Counted from the first letter of the stretch, positions 51,868 to 62,362 are shown. The stretch: 64,000 bases of DNA from Bacteroidales bacterium (GCA_017469845.1 JAFUFP010000041.1:62001-126000), one strand, 5' to 3'. The notes: generated by a model not told the origin, from the sequence alone. Made by a program: numbers and translations.

Positions 51868-53103
51868 ATGAAAAAGTATTTCTTCATTGTCCTTATTAGT
51901 GTGATCGCGGCCTCGTGTTCGCATCGCACAGGATTGAAACATTCGTCCCCCGAATCCCAGGGAATGAATCCTGACAACCTGGAGAGGATTGACAGTGCGG
52001 TCAATGACGCGATATCCCAGAAAATCATCCCCGGTGCCGTTATCTCCGTAGTGAGAAACGACAGAATCGTATTCCTTCGCTCTTATGGCAACAAATCCGT
52101 CGTTCCTGATGTTGAACCCATGACGGAGGACACGATGTTCGACCTTGCGTCCTTGAGCAAGTGCGTGGGTACCACTTTATCCTTCATGCAGCTTGTTGAA
52201 AGGGGCCAGGTCCGCCTTTCCGATCCTGTGAGCCGTTATATACCCGGGTTCAAACCATGGGTTGATCCCGTGACCGGTGAAGAGGACGAAATAACCATAC
52301 AGGACCTTCTCACTCATTCTTCAGGCCTTGACGCTTACATAGGTGTCGCTTCTTATGTGAAAGAGTATGGCGAAAACACTCCCGAAAAACTGATGGAATA
52401 TATAGCGACGAAGGTAAAGCGGAATTTCAAACCGGGAACTGACGTCATCTACAGCTGCCTGAATTTCGTGACACTGCAGAATATCCTTCAGAACGTTACC
52501 GGCGAGCGTCTGTGCGATTACGCCCAGAAGAATGTTTTCGATGTACTTGAACTGGCGCATACATGCTACTTCCCTCTGTACGGAAGACCGCAGTCCAACC
52601 CCAACGCCGCTGAATTGGCGAAGCTTTGCGCACCGACCGAGGTTCAGGAGGACGGCCTTCCTCTCGTTGCCGCCGTACATGACCCCATCGCACGTCAGAT
52701 CAATGCAGGAAATTCCGGAAACGCGGGAGTGTTCTCAAATGCAGAGGATCTGAGCGTAATCGCCGCTACGATCCTTCGTGGCGGTTCCATCGGCGGAAAG
52801 AGAATTCTCGGCAAGGAAACGGTCCGCAAGATGATGGAAATCCCCAATGACAATGATCCTCGGGTCGCCAGGGCTCTTGGTTGGGACACTTATGACATGT
52901 ATCCCGGCACCAGCGGCGAAATCTTCGAAAGGCAGCATACGGTCGGCCACACCGGATATACGGGAACATCCATAATCCTGGATCCTGACACCAATACCGG
53001 TCTTATCATTCTCGCACACCGCGTCCATCCGAAGGATGTCGGCTCCATGGCTCGTTTGAGGGCCGTTGTGGCGAATATCGTCGCCGGGTCGATAGACGAA
53101 TAG
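51868..53103 (+). CDS. Beta-lactamase-family serine hydrolase, lipoprotein
   Basis: 411 residues. The signal peptide has a lipobox (VIAASCSHR). The class C/EstB-type residues are visible: SLSK (SxxK, ~95), YSCLN in the place of the YxN tyrosine (~195), and GHTGYTG as the HTG/KTG element near the C-terminus. Such enzymes are esterases, D-amino-acid peptidases or peptidoglycan-active hydrolases; true beta-lactamase activity is not implied. It lies 21 nt behind the EEP gene and is probably co-transcribed. It ends at a bidirectional terminator. Confidence 0.9.
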   Translation: MKKYFFIVLISVIAASCSHRTGLKHSSPESQGMNPDNLERIDSAVNDAISQKIIPGAVISVVRNDRIVFLRSYGNKSVVPDVEPMTEDTMFDLASLSKCVGTTLSFMQLVERGQVRLSDPVSRYIPGFKPWVDPVTGEEDEITIQDLLTHSSGLDAYIGVASYVKEYGENTPEKLMEYIATKVKRNFKPGTDVIYSCLNFVTLQNILQNVTGERLCDYAQKNVFDVLELAHTCYFPLYGRPQSNPNAAELAKLCAPTEVQEDGLPLVAAVHDPIARQINAGNSGNAGVFSNAEDLSVIAATILRGGSIGGKRILGKETVRKMMEIPNDNDPRVARALGWDTYDMYPGTSGEIFERQHTVGHTGYTGTSIILDPDTNTGLIILAHRVHPKDVGSMARLRAVVANIVAGSIDE

Positions 53104-53131
53104 TCCACCCGCCCGAAAACCAGCAGAAACG

Positions 53132-53166
53132 AAAAAAACCGCACCCTTCCTGAGAGTGCGGTTTTC
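53132..53166. terminator. Bidirectional terminator between serine hydrolase and dnaE
   Basis: AACCGCAC pairs with GTGCGGTT around an 11-nt loop; seven A precede it and TTTT follows, serving both convergent genes. Confidence 0.85.
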
Positions 53167-53180
53167 GTATGCCTGTACCT

Positions 53181-56100
53181 TTAAACGGCTTTTTTGATCA
53201 CTTTATAGGCGATTCCCATATTGGAAAGTTCGCGGATGAATTCAGAAGTCACCGCCACGCGGAACTTGTTCGACTGGAAATCGATCTTGTACTTGGTCTC
53301 CGGATCGTAAAGGTACATATTGAGAGGAGTCTTTCCGGGGTTGGTCTTCACCAGATGAACAAGATGTTTCCGGAAGTCTTCATTCAATTGGGGTGTTGTC
53401 ACCTGTATAGCGAATCCGGTGAGGAACTCTTCAGTAACGTTTCCCAGGAGGATGATCCTCTTTATCTTGAGGGCATAGGGAGAGGTCTTCCCCTGTGCCG
53501 CATCTTCCGGTTTGACCCTCCATTTCTCGGCTATTTCACCTTCTATCAGGACAGGAGTATGGACCTGCATGTACCCCATGAAGGCTTCGTGGTCCTTTCC
53601 GAACAGGGACAGTTCGTAGGATCCGTTGTAGTCCTCTATAATGGTTCTGGAGTAGGGTTTCCCGACTTTCGTGGTCAGGGCCGTGTACGAAGTTATGTAT
53701 CCTGCGGTAGTCACCTTCTGCGGAGATTTCTTTTCTTCGCATTCCTGTATCTTATCGGCCAGCGCACTTATAGGACAACTCACGAAGTTCTCCATCTCGA
53801 AGCGGTACTTGTCCAGAGGGTGTGACGACAGGTACATTCCGACGAGTTCCTTTTCTTTCTGCAGAAGGAGGAGCTGGTCCTCGTCGGCGATGAGTGCCGG
53901 AGGTTCGGGCTTGACCATTTTCAGCTCTTCGATTTCTCCGAAGAGAGAGAAGGCGTTCTCTTCTTCCCCTTTTTTCGAATTGATGCCGTAGTCGATAAGT
54001 TCGTCGATGAACTCCTTACCGGAATTCCCCGGCAGGAAATATCTTGTTCTCTCTATTCCGAAGGATTCGAGAGCACCCGAATACACCAGAGCTTCGAATG
54101 ACTTGCGGTTGATGACTCCGGCCATCCTCTCCGCGAAATTGTAGATATCCGTGAAAGGACCGCCCTGTTCGCGCTGCTTGATGATTTCATCGACGACGTT
54201 TGCTCCGAATCCCTTCATTCCGCTGAGGGCGAAGCGTACGTCACCGGTCTTGTTCACGGTGAAATGAGCGGCGCTTTCGTTCACGTCGGGGTTGAGGATT
54301 TTGATCCCATGGCTGCGGCAGTCATCCATGATCTTCTTGATCTCATCCATGCTCTTCGCGCAGGTGAGGCACGATGCGAAGAACTCGGAAGGGTAGTGAC
54401 ATTTGAGCCAGCCGGTCTGGTAACTTACCCAGGCGTAGCAGGTAGCATGAGATTTGTTGAAAGCGTATTGGGCGAATTTCTCCCAGTCCTTCCAGATTTT
54501 GTCAAGTATCTTTTCCGGATGTCCCCTGTCGATTCCTCCGGTCATGAACTTGTCCTTCAGTGAGTTCAGAATGTCGATCTGTTTCTTTCCCATGGCTTTA
54601 CGGAGTTTGTCCGCTTCGCCTTTTGTGAATCCCGCCAACTTTTGGGAAAGAAGCATCACCTGCTCCTGATAGACAGTTACGCCGTAAGTGTCATTCAGGT
54701 ATTCCGCCATTTCGGGAAGGTCGTATTCTATGGGCTCCAATCCCAATTTCCTGTTCACGAAGTTGGGAATGTAATCCATAGGACCCGGTCTGTAGAGGGC
54801 GTTCATTGCGATGAGGTCCTCAAATCGGGAAGGGTGGAGTTTCTGAAGCCATGTCTGCATACCTTCGGATTCGAACTGGAACACGCTTACTGTGTCTCCG
54901 CGTCCGTAAAGATCGTATGTTGGCTTGTCATCGATCGGTATGGCCTCGATATCTATCTCTTCTCCGGTTCTTTCCTTGATGATGTCAAGGCAGTTGTGGA
55001 TGATGGAGAGCGTGATGAGGCCGAGGAAGTCCATCTTCAGCATGCCGACGTCCTCGATATAGTGTCCGTCATATTGGGACGTGCGGACATCTTCTCCGGT
55101 ATCCTTATCTTTCGCGATGGTTATGGGAAGGAAGTTCGTGAGGTCTCCCCTGCCGATGATGGTTGCGCAGGCATGCATTCCCGTCTGGCGGATACTTCCT
55201 TCGAGCGCCTTTGCGTATTTGAGGACTTCCTTGTTCAGTTCAGAACCGTGTTCGAGCTCTTCCTTGAATTCCGGAACGAGGCGGAAGCAGTTGGCGAGGG
55301 TGATCTTGACGTCGACATCTTCCAGTCCTTTCTGGAAAGTCTTCTTGACCATGACCTTTTCTCCGTCATGTTCTTCTTCCACCTCCTTCTCGATCATCTT
55401 GAAGCCGGGCTTGAGTTCATCGAGCTTGGGGTTGAAGGGATATTCCTTTTCCTTCTTTTCGCTCAGACGGTCGGGGACCATCTTTGTGAGGCGGTTGGAC
55501 TCTTCGATGGAGACGTGGCTTATCCTGGCCACATCCTTTATGGCGCTCTTCGCGGCCATGGTTCCGAAGGTGATGACCCTGGAAACGTGGTCGGCGCCGT
55601 ATTTCTTTTCGACGTATTCATGGGCCTTGGTGAGGTCTTCGAAATCAACGTCGATATCAGGCATGGAAATACGGTCGGGGTTCAGGAATCGCTCGAACAG
55701 GAGTTGATACCTGATAGGGTCAAGATTGGTTATCTTTAGGCAGTAAGCTACTACCGATCCTGCCGCTGAGCCACGGCCGGGACCCACCATGCTGCCCATC
55801 GCCCTTGATGCGGCTATATAGTCCTGCACTATGAGGAAATAGTCCGGGAATCCCATTCGGGAAATTGTCTTCAGCTCGAAATCGATGCGTTCCGCCTGCT
55901 CATCCGTGAACACCTCTCCGTACCTCTGGTGAGCTCCCTGGTAGGTAAGATGGCACAGATAGGCTACCGAATGGCAGAATCCGTCTCCCCTGTAATTGCC
56001 TTTCTTGTCGCACCTTCCGGCATCGATGACGTCCTTGTACTTTTCCATCTGGGCGTCGATGTCCTTCATGAATTCGGGATCGATTTCATAGACGGGGAGG

Positions 56101-56972
56101 ATCGGGTCGCAGTCGATGGAGTAGGATTCGATCTTGTCGAGGATTTCCAGGGTGTTGGAAAGGGCCTCCGGGTGATCCGGGAACAGGGCTGCCATTTCTT
56201 CCTCGCTCTTGAGATATTCCTGCTGGGTATATCTCATCCTGTCCGGATCATCGACATATGCGTTAGTAGTAAGGCAGATGAGCCTGTCATGGACAGGTCC
56301 GTCTTCCTTGTTCACGAAGTGCACGTCATTGGTCGCCACGACCTTTACGTTGTGCTTCTTGGCCAATTCGAAGATGGCCTTGTTGCAGATTGACTGATGT
56401 TCGTAAACTTCAAGGTCCATTCCCGGGACCTCGGTCTTGTGGAGCATCACTTCAAGGTAATAATCGTCTCCGAAGACCCTCTTGTGCCATTCGATGGCCT
56501 CGTCCACGGCAGCCATGTTCCCCTCGATGATGTTTCTGGGAATCTCACCGGCAAGACATGCCGAGGAGCAGATGAGGTCTTCGTGATATTTCTCGATAAC
56601 CTCATGCATCACCCTGGGCTTTCCGTAATACAAGCCCTCCGTATGCGCGATTGAAACGATCTTCACGAGATTCTTGTAGCCGTTGTAATTCTTGGCCAGG
56701 AGAATCAGGTGATAGTATTTCCTGTGATTGGTGTCTTTCAGTTTGTGGTCATACCCACGGGTTACATAGATTTCACAGCCGATGATGGGCTTTACGTTCG
56801 GGTGCTTCTTGGCGAACTTGAAGAACTCCTTGACACCGTACATGTTTCCATGGTCGGTGATGGCAAGGCCTGGCATCCCAAGCTCCTCGGCACGGTTGAA
56901 AAGGTTCGCGATGGAGGACTGTCCGTCGAGAATCGAGTATTGTGTATGGACGTGTAGATGTACAAATGACAT
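53181..56972 (-). CDS. dnaE: DNA polymerase III alpha subunit
   Basis: 1263 residues from MSFVHLHVHTQYSILDG; the ATG 24 nt upstream is not the family start. The N-terminal PHP domain (HLHVHTQYSILDG, AITDHGNMYG) is followed by the polymerase core with the catalytic Asp pair in MPDIDVDFED and GPGRGSAAGSVVAYCL, the fingers, tandem HhH (MKGFGANVVDEI) and the OB-fold domain (~1040-1130). It is the replicative polymerase of the chromosome. It is a single-gene unit with a -7 box at 56994. Confidence 0.97.
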   Translation of the reverse strand: MSFVHLHVHTQYSILDGQSSIANLFNRAEELGMPGLAITDHGNMYGVKEFFKFAKKHPNVKPIIGCEIYVTRGYDHKLKDTNHRKYYHLILLAKNYNGYKNLVKIVSIAHTEGLYYGKPRVMHEVIEKYHEDLICSSACLAGEIPRNIIEGNMAAVDEAIEWHKRVFGDDYYLEVMLHKTEVPGMDLEVYEHQSICNKAIFELAKKHNVKVVATNDVHFVNKEDGPVHDRLICLTTNAYVDDPDRMRYTQQEYLKSEEEMAALFPDHPEALSNTLEILDKIESYSIDCDPILPVYEIDPEFMKDIDAQMEKYKDVIDAGRCDKKGNYRGDGFCHSVAYLCHLTYQGAHQRYGEVFTDEQAERIDFELKTISRMGFPDYFLIVQDYIAASRAMGSMVGPGRGSAAGSVVAYCLKITNLDPIRYQLLFERFLNPDRISMPDIDVDFEDLTKAHEYVEKKYGADHVSRVITFGTMAAKSAIKDVARISHVSIEESNRLTKMVPDRLSEKKEKEYPFNPKLDELKPGFKMIEKEVEEEHDGEKVMVKKTFQKGLEDVDVKITLANCFRLVPEFKEELEHGSELNKEVLKYAKALEGSIRQTGMHACATIIGRGDLTNFLPITIAKDKDTGEDVRTSQYDGHYIEDVGMLKMDFLGLITLSIIHNCLDIIKERTGEEIDIEAIPIDDKPTYDLYGRGDTVSVFQFESEGMQTWLQKLHPSRFEDLIAMNALYRPGPMDYIPNFVNRKLGLEPIEYDLPEMAEYLNDTYGVTVYQEQVMLLSQKLAGFTKGEADKLRKAMGKKQIDILNSLKDKFMTGGIDRGHPEKILDKIWKDWEKFAQYAFNKSHATCYAWVSYQTGWLKCHYPSEFFASCLTCAKSMDEIKKIMDDCRSHGIKILNPDVNESAAHFTVNKTGDVRFALSGMKGFGANVVDEIIKQREQGGPFTDIYNFAERMAGVINRKSFEALVYSGALESFGIERTRYFLPGNSGKEFIDELIDYGINSKKGEEENAFSLFGEIEELKMVKPEPPALIADEDQLLLLQKEKELVGMYLSSHPLDKYRFEMENFVSCPISALADKIQECEEKKSPQKVTTAGYITSYTALTTKVGKPYSRTIIEDYNGSYELSLFGKDHEAFMGYMQVHTPVLIEGEIAEKWRVKPEDAAQGKTSPYALKIKRIILLGNVTEEFLTGFAIQVTTPQLNEDFRKHLVHLVKTNPGKTPLNMYLYDPETKYKIDFQSNKFRVAVTSEFIRELSNMGIAYKVIKKAV

Positions 56973-56993
56973 ATCAGGCAGGTTTGAGGAAAG

Positions 56994-57001
56994 CAAAGAT
57001 A
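56994..57001 (-). promoter_or_regulatory. dnaE promoter -7 box
   Basis: Minus strand TATCTTTG, 21 nt upstream of the dnaE ATG. Confidence 0.55.
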
Positions 57002-57112
57002 ATGAAAAGCCTCCACCTGCGGAAAAGAAAATATACCTTTCTCTGAATGTTTTTATACTTCGTTAATATTCATATTTTTACGTAGACTTGAAGTTGCCGG
57101 AACGGGATTGAC

Positions 57113-57144
57113 GTAAAAAGGGGACCACCGTTATGGCGATCCCC
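57113..57144 (-). terminator. Terminator of secDF
   Basis: Minus strand GGGGATCGCC pairs with GGTGGTCCCC (two mismatches) around ATAAC and is followed by TTTTTAC. Confidence 0.65.
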
Positions 57145-57173
57145 CTTGTTCAAGTGTATGGTAAGTGTGAATC

Positions 57174-60100
57174 TTACTTTTTCTTTGCGGGAGCTTTCTT
57201 CTCCTCGGCCTTGATTGTAGCATCGTACATGATAGGAGTACCGATCATGAGGGATGCGTAGGTACCGATGATGATACCGAGGATGAGAGCTACTGCGAGA
57301 CCCCTGATTGACTCACCGCCGAAGATTGCGATCGCAAGCATGGTAAGGAGAGTTGTCAATGAAGTGTTCATTGTACGGGACAGGGTTGCGTTGAGAGCGG
57401 TGTTGACGGTATCCTTGAAGCTGTCCTTGGGATGAAGTCCCCTCATCTCACGGATACGGTCGAAGATAACCACGTTATCGTTGATAGCGTAACCGATGAT
57501 GGTAAGGATAGCCGCAATGAACGTCTGGTCAACGTCAAGGTTGAACGGCAGGATTCCGCTGAAGAGCGAGAAGAAGCCGATGACGATGAGAGCGGTATGT
57601 GCAAGTGATGCGACACCACCGAGACCCCATGTCCATCCGCGGAACCTTACGGCGATGTAAGCGAAGATCACGAACAGAGCGATGATGACGGCAATGATAG
57701 CGTCCCTCTTCATATCGTTTGCGATGGTAGGTCCTACCTTATCGGATGATATGATACCGTTAGGGTTGTCGAGTGTCGATGTGAAGTCTCCGAGGGTCAT
57801 GTTCTTGTTGCTGAAGAATCCCTTCAAAGCGTTGAAGAGCTTCTGCTCGACCTCGGCGTCAACAGCTGTGGACTCGTCCTCAACCTTGTACTGGGTGGTG
57901 ATCTTCATCTGGCTCTCGCCTCCGAACTGCTTGACCTCAACAGCTCCGTCGAATTCAGCCTCTGCAGCGCTGCGGATTTCCTCAGCTGTGACAGGGGTGT
58001 CGAACCTTACGACGTATGTACGTCCACCGGTGAAATCAACACCGTAGGTAAAGCCCTTGAAGCAGATAGAGAGGATGGAGATGAGGATGAGAATTCCGGA
58101 AACTGTATAGGAAATCTTCTTCTTTCCGATGAAGTCGACCTTCGTGTTCTTGAGGAAGTTCTTGGTGAGGTTGTTCTCGAAAGTGATGTTCTTACCCTTA
58201 TTGATACGGGAATCGAAGATCAGTCTTGTGATGAAGATAGATGTAATGACTGAAGTGATGATACCGATGATGAGGGTAGTAGCGAAGCCCTGGACAGGAC
58301 CGGAACCGAATATGAAGAGGACGACACCGGTGAGGAGGGTGGTAACCTGACCGTCGATGATGGCTGAGTAAGCGTTGCTGTAACCGTCGGCGACAGCCTT
58401 GCTCAGACCCTTACCTGCCGCAAGTTCCTCCTTGATACGCTCATAGATGATGACGTTCGCGTCAACTGCCATACCGAGGGTCAATACCAAACCGGCGATA
58501 CCGGGCAGAGTAAGTACAGCTCCGAATGAAACGAGGGTTCCGAAGAGGAAGAGAACGTTGCAGAGGAGGGCGACGTCAGCTACAAGACCTGCTCCCTGAT
58601 AGAAGAAGACCATGTAGATGAGCACGAGGATGAACGCGATGATGAAGGAGATGAGACCGGCCCTGATGGATCTTGAACCGAGGGAAGGTCCTACGACCTG
58701 CTCCTGGATGATCTTTGCGGGAGCGGGAAGTTTACCGGATTTCAGGACGTTGGTAAGGTCAGTAGCCTCTTCAACGGTGAAGTTTCCGGATATCTGTGAG
58801 CTACCACCGGAGATTTCAGTCTGGACGGTAGGGTATGAGTATACGAGACCATCGAGAACGATGGCGATCTGCTTTCCGATGTTGTCTTTGGTCAGACGGG
58901 CCCAGACATTGGCGCCTTCGGCGTTCATTGTCATGGAAACTGTGGGGTTACCCTGGTTCCTTCCGGTTCCGTCATAAGAAACTCTCGCGTCGGTTACGCT
59001 ACCTCCGTCGAGAGGAGCCTTTCCGTCACGGGTTGCGGCCTTGATGGCAACGAGCTCATACCAGTTTCCTCCGGCAATCATCTGTGAAGGCTTGACGGAC
59101 CACATGGCGCGGAACTCTGCAGGGAGGAGATCCTTGACCTGGGTCATGTTGAGGAGACGGTTGACAACAGCGGTGTCACTTCCCTGAGCGTAACCTATGC
59201 AGGCGTTGCCCCTGGCGTTGGAGGGCTGGAGAACGGCGAAGAGAGGGTTCTGCTTCTTGTAGTTCTCGAGAGCGGCGTCATCCTCAGCTGCGCTGTTGCT
59301 CTGGATCTCTTCTCCGAGAAGGTCGGTAGTGTCAGCTGCGGCAGTCTGCTCGGCAGCCTCTGCGGGAGCGGCCTCTTCAGCGGCCTGCTCTCCAGCCTGG
59401 AGCTGTGCGAGAAGGGTGTTGGCATCTACGAGATAAGGATAGATCTCCTGGTTGTCGTAAGTTGTCCAGAATTCGAGGGATGCTGTTCCCTGGAGCAGCT
59501 TCCTTACACGCTCGGGCTCTTTGACACCCGGGAGCTCAACGAGGATACGTCCGCTGTTTCCGAGCTTCTGGATGGAAGGCTGGGTAACACCGAAGCGGTC
59601 GATACGGCTACGGAGAACGTTGAATGAGTTGCTGATGGCACTCTCCGCATCCTCACGGATTATAGTGATAACCTGGTCGTCGGTTGATTCGGGCTTGATA
59701 CGGTCCCTCATTTCATAAGTTCCGAAGACCTGGGCGAGCCTCTGTCCTCCGCTGACCTCTTTCCAAGCATCAGCGAAGAGGGTGATGAAATCAGCCCTTG
59801 AATTGACGCTGCGCTCTTTGGCGAGGTTGATAGCCTGTTCGAACTGGGGTGTCGCATTGTCTGCGGCGAGGGCCTTTACGAGATCTTCAAGCTGAAGCTG
59901 GAGCATGACGTTCATACCACCCTTGAGGTCCAGACCGAGGTTGATCTCTTTTGCCTTGACATCTTTGTAAGTGTAGCCGAAATAGACCTTCTCATTTGAG
60001 ATGGAGTCAATATACCACCTGTTCCTGTCTTTTGACAGAGAATCAAGGGTATAAGCCTTGTCAGCCTCGGCGAGTTTACTGTAGGCGGCGCTCTGCTGGA

Positions 60101-60236
60101 AAGCTGCTACTGCGTTCTCGGCATACTTTTCAGCCTTCTTTTCCTGTATGCTTGTTACAGCGGTGAAGGCAAGCTGCCAGACGCAGGCCAGACCAAGCAA
60201 GATGGCCACCAATCTGATTGCACCTTTGCTTTGCAT
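57174..60236 (-). CDS. secDF: Fused protein translocase SecDF
   Basis: 1020 residues in one chain, as in many Bacteroidota. The SecD half (~1-690) has the N-terminal helix, the P1 periplasmic domain with GLDLKGGMNVML, an Ala/Glu-rich low-complexity insertion (~275-310), and the SecD transmembrane block with GMAVDANVIIYERIKEEL. The SecF half (~700-1020) has YGVDFTGGRTYVVRF and GYAINDNVVIFDRIREMRG. It uses proton-motive force to pull exported proteins out of SecYEG. A Lys/Ala tail (KAEEKKAPAKKK) ends the protein. Confidence 0.97.
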   Translation of the reverse strand: MQSKGAIRLVAILLGLACVWQLAFTAVTSIQEKKAEKYAENAVAAFQQSAAYSKLAEADKAYTLDSLSKDRNRWYIDSISNEKVYFGYTYKDVKAKEINLGLDLKGGMNVMLQLQLEDLVKALAADNATPQFEQAINLAKERSVNSRADFITLFADAWKEVSGGQRLAQVFGTYEMRDRIKPESTDDQVITIIREDAESAISNSFNVLRSRIDRFGVTQPSIQKLGNSGRILVELPGVKEPERVRKLLQGTASLEFWTTYDNQEIYPYLVDANTLLAQLQAGEQAAEEAAPAEAAEQTAAADTTDLLGEEIQSNSAAEDDAALENYKKQNPLFAVLQPSNARGNACIGYAQGSDTAVVNRLLNMTQVKDLLPAEFRAMWSVKPSQMIAGGNWYELVAIKAATRDGKAPLDGGSVTDARVSYDGTGRNQGNPTVSMTMNAEGANVWARLTKDNIGKQIAIVLDGLVYSYPTVQTEISGGSSQISGNFTVEEATDLTNVLKSGKLPAPAKIIQEQVVGPSLGSRSIRAGLISFIIAFILVLIYMVFFYQGAGLVADVALLCNVLFLFGTLVSFGAVLTLPGIAGLVLTLGMAVDANVIIYERIKEELAAGKGLSKAVADGYSNAYSAIIDGQVTTLLTGVVLFIFGSGPVQGFATTLIIGIITSVITSIFITRLIFDSRINKGKNITFENNLTKNFLKNTKVDFIGKKKISYTVSGILILISILSICFKGFTYGVDFTGGRTYVVRFDTPVTAEEIRSAAEAEFDGAVEVKQFGGESQMKITTQYKVEDESTAVDAEVEQKLFNALKGFFSNKNMTLGDFTSTLDNPNGIISSDKVGPTIANDMKRDAIIAVIIALFVIFAYIAVRFRGWTWGLGGVASLAHTALIVIGFFSLFSGILPFNLDVDQTFIAAILTIIGYAINDNVVIFDRIREMRGLHPKDSFKDTVNTALNATLSRTMNTSLTTLLTMLAIAIFGGESIRGLAVALILGIIIGTYASLMIGTPIMYDATIKAEEKKAPAKKK

Positions 60237-60330
60237 TTTAAATTACTATTATTTAATTGTTACAATTTCGTTTTTGGTGCTGTTTTCACGCATGTGGAAA
60301 CGTCATTTCACACTACGGGAAAATAGGCTG

Positions 60331-60338
60331 CAAATTTA
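60331..60338 (-). promoter_or_regulatory. secDF promoter -7 box
   Basis: Minus strand TAAATTTG, ~94 nt upstream of the secDF ATG, so the leader would be ~90 nt. The rest of 60237-60482 shows no gene. Confidence 0.5.
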
Positions 60339-60482
60339 CTACTTTTTTCTTAGAAAGAAAGTTTCTTACAACTATTTCTTGTTTTCAGCCTCCAGTTCGC
60401 TGTGGCAACATCCAAGCGGGAGTCCCATTTGCGATGCCTTAGAGTTTTCCCCGGAAGAAGATTATTTATTGCAACTATTTTT

Positions 60483-60490
60483 TAATTTTG
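60483..60490 (+). promoter_or_regulatory. Promoter -7 box immediately before the PD40/SPOR gene
   Basis: TAATTTTG ends 9 nt before the ATG at 60500. Transcription would start within about 2-6 nt of the start codon, so the mRNA is nearly leaderless. Confidence 0.5.
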
Positions 60491-60499
60491 CATCCAACT

Positions 60500-62362
60500 A
60501 TGAATTTTTCTTTGTCACATATTTTGTCCCTTCCGGTTGCGGCCCTTCTTGCCTTGGCAGCCGGTTTTGACGTATCGGCCCAAAATACGGATACTTTGTC
60601 TGTAGAACAGTTCCGGCGAAAACTTGCCGAGGTGGAAAGCTTGAGGAAAAGTTACAATTTTCCCGGAGCGATGGACCTGTGCGCCGAAATCGAAGATTCC
60701 GTTTTCCCGGACTCCCTTTCCAAGGAGTTGTCGGAAATCAGTCTTCTTTCAAGCAACGGTGAAAACATGATGGACTTCTGCAGTTCACCTGTCGCAGTGG
60801 CGAAAAAGAGGTTTTCAGTGAAGGACTTTTTTCTTCATTATCCTCTTCGGGACCGTTCCTGGAGAAAGACCCCCAATGTCCTTGATACTCTTGGAGGGTC
60901 GGTAGCGCCGGCGGTTTATTTCGAAGAAGGGGACAAGGAGATTTTCTTCTCCGCAACAGAGCAGGACGGGACCAGGAACATATTCCGTACAGCTTGGCGT
61001 GATACCGTATGGTCCGCTCCGGAGTTGGTCTCGGAAAGCACGACATCTCCTTCGGAAGAAATCTTTCCCATGGTTTCACCGGACGGAAACAATCTTTATT
61101 TCGCCTCCAAAGGCCTTTTCGGAATGGGTGGATACGACCTTTACGTATCTTCGAAGGATCCCAAAACCGGAGAATGGGGCGTACCTGTCAACATGGGGTT
61201 CCCCTATTCTTCTCCGTATGACGATTTCCTGTATGCGGTGACCGATGACTTCAAATATGCCGTTTTTGCCTCGAACCGTGAATGCGGCCCGGGCAGTGAC
61301 AGCGTTTATGTTTATGTACTCGAATATGACGCTTCTCCGGTGAGGAAACGGATCACCTCCCCCGCTGAACTTCTATCGTTATCGAAGCTTGCCCCCAAGA
61401 GTGTTTCCTCCGCGTCTTCCTCTTCCGGAAACACGAAGATAGACTCTTATATGAATCTGTATTCCAGCGTCTCCGACCTGCGTGAGAGGATTTCAGCTTA
61501 TTCGGGAAGGATGGAAGAGGTCCGCTCGTCGCTCTCTTCGGCTTCATCGGACAAGAGGGAGTCCCTTCTTTCCGAACTTACCAAGATGGAACAGGAGATA
61601 CCGCTTCTTCAGGATTCCCTCACTAAAAGCACTGCCAGACTCCAGGACCATGAAATGGACCTTCTGTCGGAAGGAATCGTCATCGATCCGATCAAGGAAA
61701 TGCGCAAGAGGAATACTTCACAAACTGTTGCCTTCTCTTTCCCCTCGATGAAGATTGGCCCGGATCCCGATATCAGAATACTCAAGCCGGAACCGGTCTT
61801 TGACTACACATTCCAGGTGCTTGCCGAAGGACGATATGCCCTTGACAATACGCTTCCGGAAGGCCTGGTGTATCAGCTGCAACTATTCTCCCAGCAAACC
61901 AAGGCGGAGGTTTCAAAACTTGGCGGACTGAGTCCGGTTTTCTTCAGGGAAGAACCCGGCAAGGTTGTCCATACGGCAGGAGTTTTCCGGACATACAAAG
62001 ACGCGTTGGCGAATCTTCCCAAAGCGAGGAAGACTTTCAAGAGCGCATTCATCGTGGCGTTCCTGGACGGCAAGAGCGTGACGGTGGCTCGTGCCAGGGA
62101 ACTCGAGAGGACGATTCACGAGATGTTCCTCATCAGGATATACCCCAGTGACGGAGCGAACCTCAGCGCTGCCGCCCGATCCGCGGTTTCCGCGGTCAGC
62201 GATCTTGATCTTGTAAGGGTTTCTGATTCCGGAACGGTATCCTATATTCTCGGCAATTTCGATTCCAAGGAAGAAGCTGAATCCACCGCGAAGACTCTTC
62301 GTTCAGCCGGCCTCGCCAACGTCAACGTTGAATCGGCAGGTCTGTCTTCTCCGAAGATTTGA
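60500..62362 (+). CDS. Exported PD40-repeat protein with C-terminal SPOR domain
   Basis: 620 residues from MNFSLSHILSLPVAALLALAAGFDVSAQ, a clear signal peptide; the TTG 12 nt upstream is inside the promoter. The N-terminal helical part (~30-110) is followed by TolB/PD40-like blades (~130-290: FPMVSPDGNNLYFASKGLFGMGGYDLYVS), a coiled coil (~320-390) and two SPOR-like units at the C-terminus (~445-620, e.g. GVFRTYKDALANLPKARKTFKSAFIVAFLDGK). SPOR binds denuded peptidoglycan, so the protein probably works at the cell wall, perhaps during division. A terminator follows. Confidence 0.82.
   Translation: MNFSLSHILSLPVAALLALAAGFDVSAQNTDTLSVEQFRRKLAEVESLRKSYNFPGAMDLCAEIEDSVFPDSLSKELSEISLLSSNGENMMDFCSSPVAVAKKRFSVKDFFLHYPLRDRSWRKTPNVLDTLGGSVAPAVYFEEGDKEIFFSATEQDGTRNIFRTAWRDTVWSAPELVSESTTSPSEEIFPMVSPDGNNLYFASKGLFGMGGYDLYVSSKDPKTGEWGVPVNMGFPYSSPYDDFLYAVTDDFKYAVFASNRECGPGSDSVYVYVLEYDASPVRKRITSPAELLSLSKLAPKSVSSASSSSGNTKIDSYMNLYSSVSDLRERISAYSGRMEEVRSSLSSASSDKRESLLSELTKMEQEIPLLQDSLTKSTARLQDHEMDLLSEGIVIDPIKEMRKRNTSQTVAFSFPSMKIGPDPDIRILKPEPVFDYTFQVLAEGRYALDNTLPEGLVYQLQLFSQQTKAEVSKLGGLSPVFFREEPGKVVHTAGVFRTYKDALANLPKARKTFKSAFIVAFLDGKSVTVARARELERTIHEMFLIRIYPSDGANLSAAARSAVSAVSDLDLVRVSDSGTVSYILGNFDSKEEAESTAKTLRSAGLANVNVESAGLSSPKI

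Noticed and set aside
54642-55739. Plus-strand open frame (365 codons) inside dnaE
   Set aside because: Antisense to the conserved polymerase core, with composition typical of a shadow frame.
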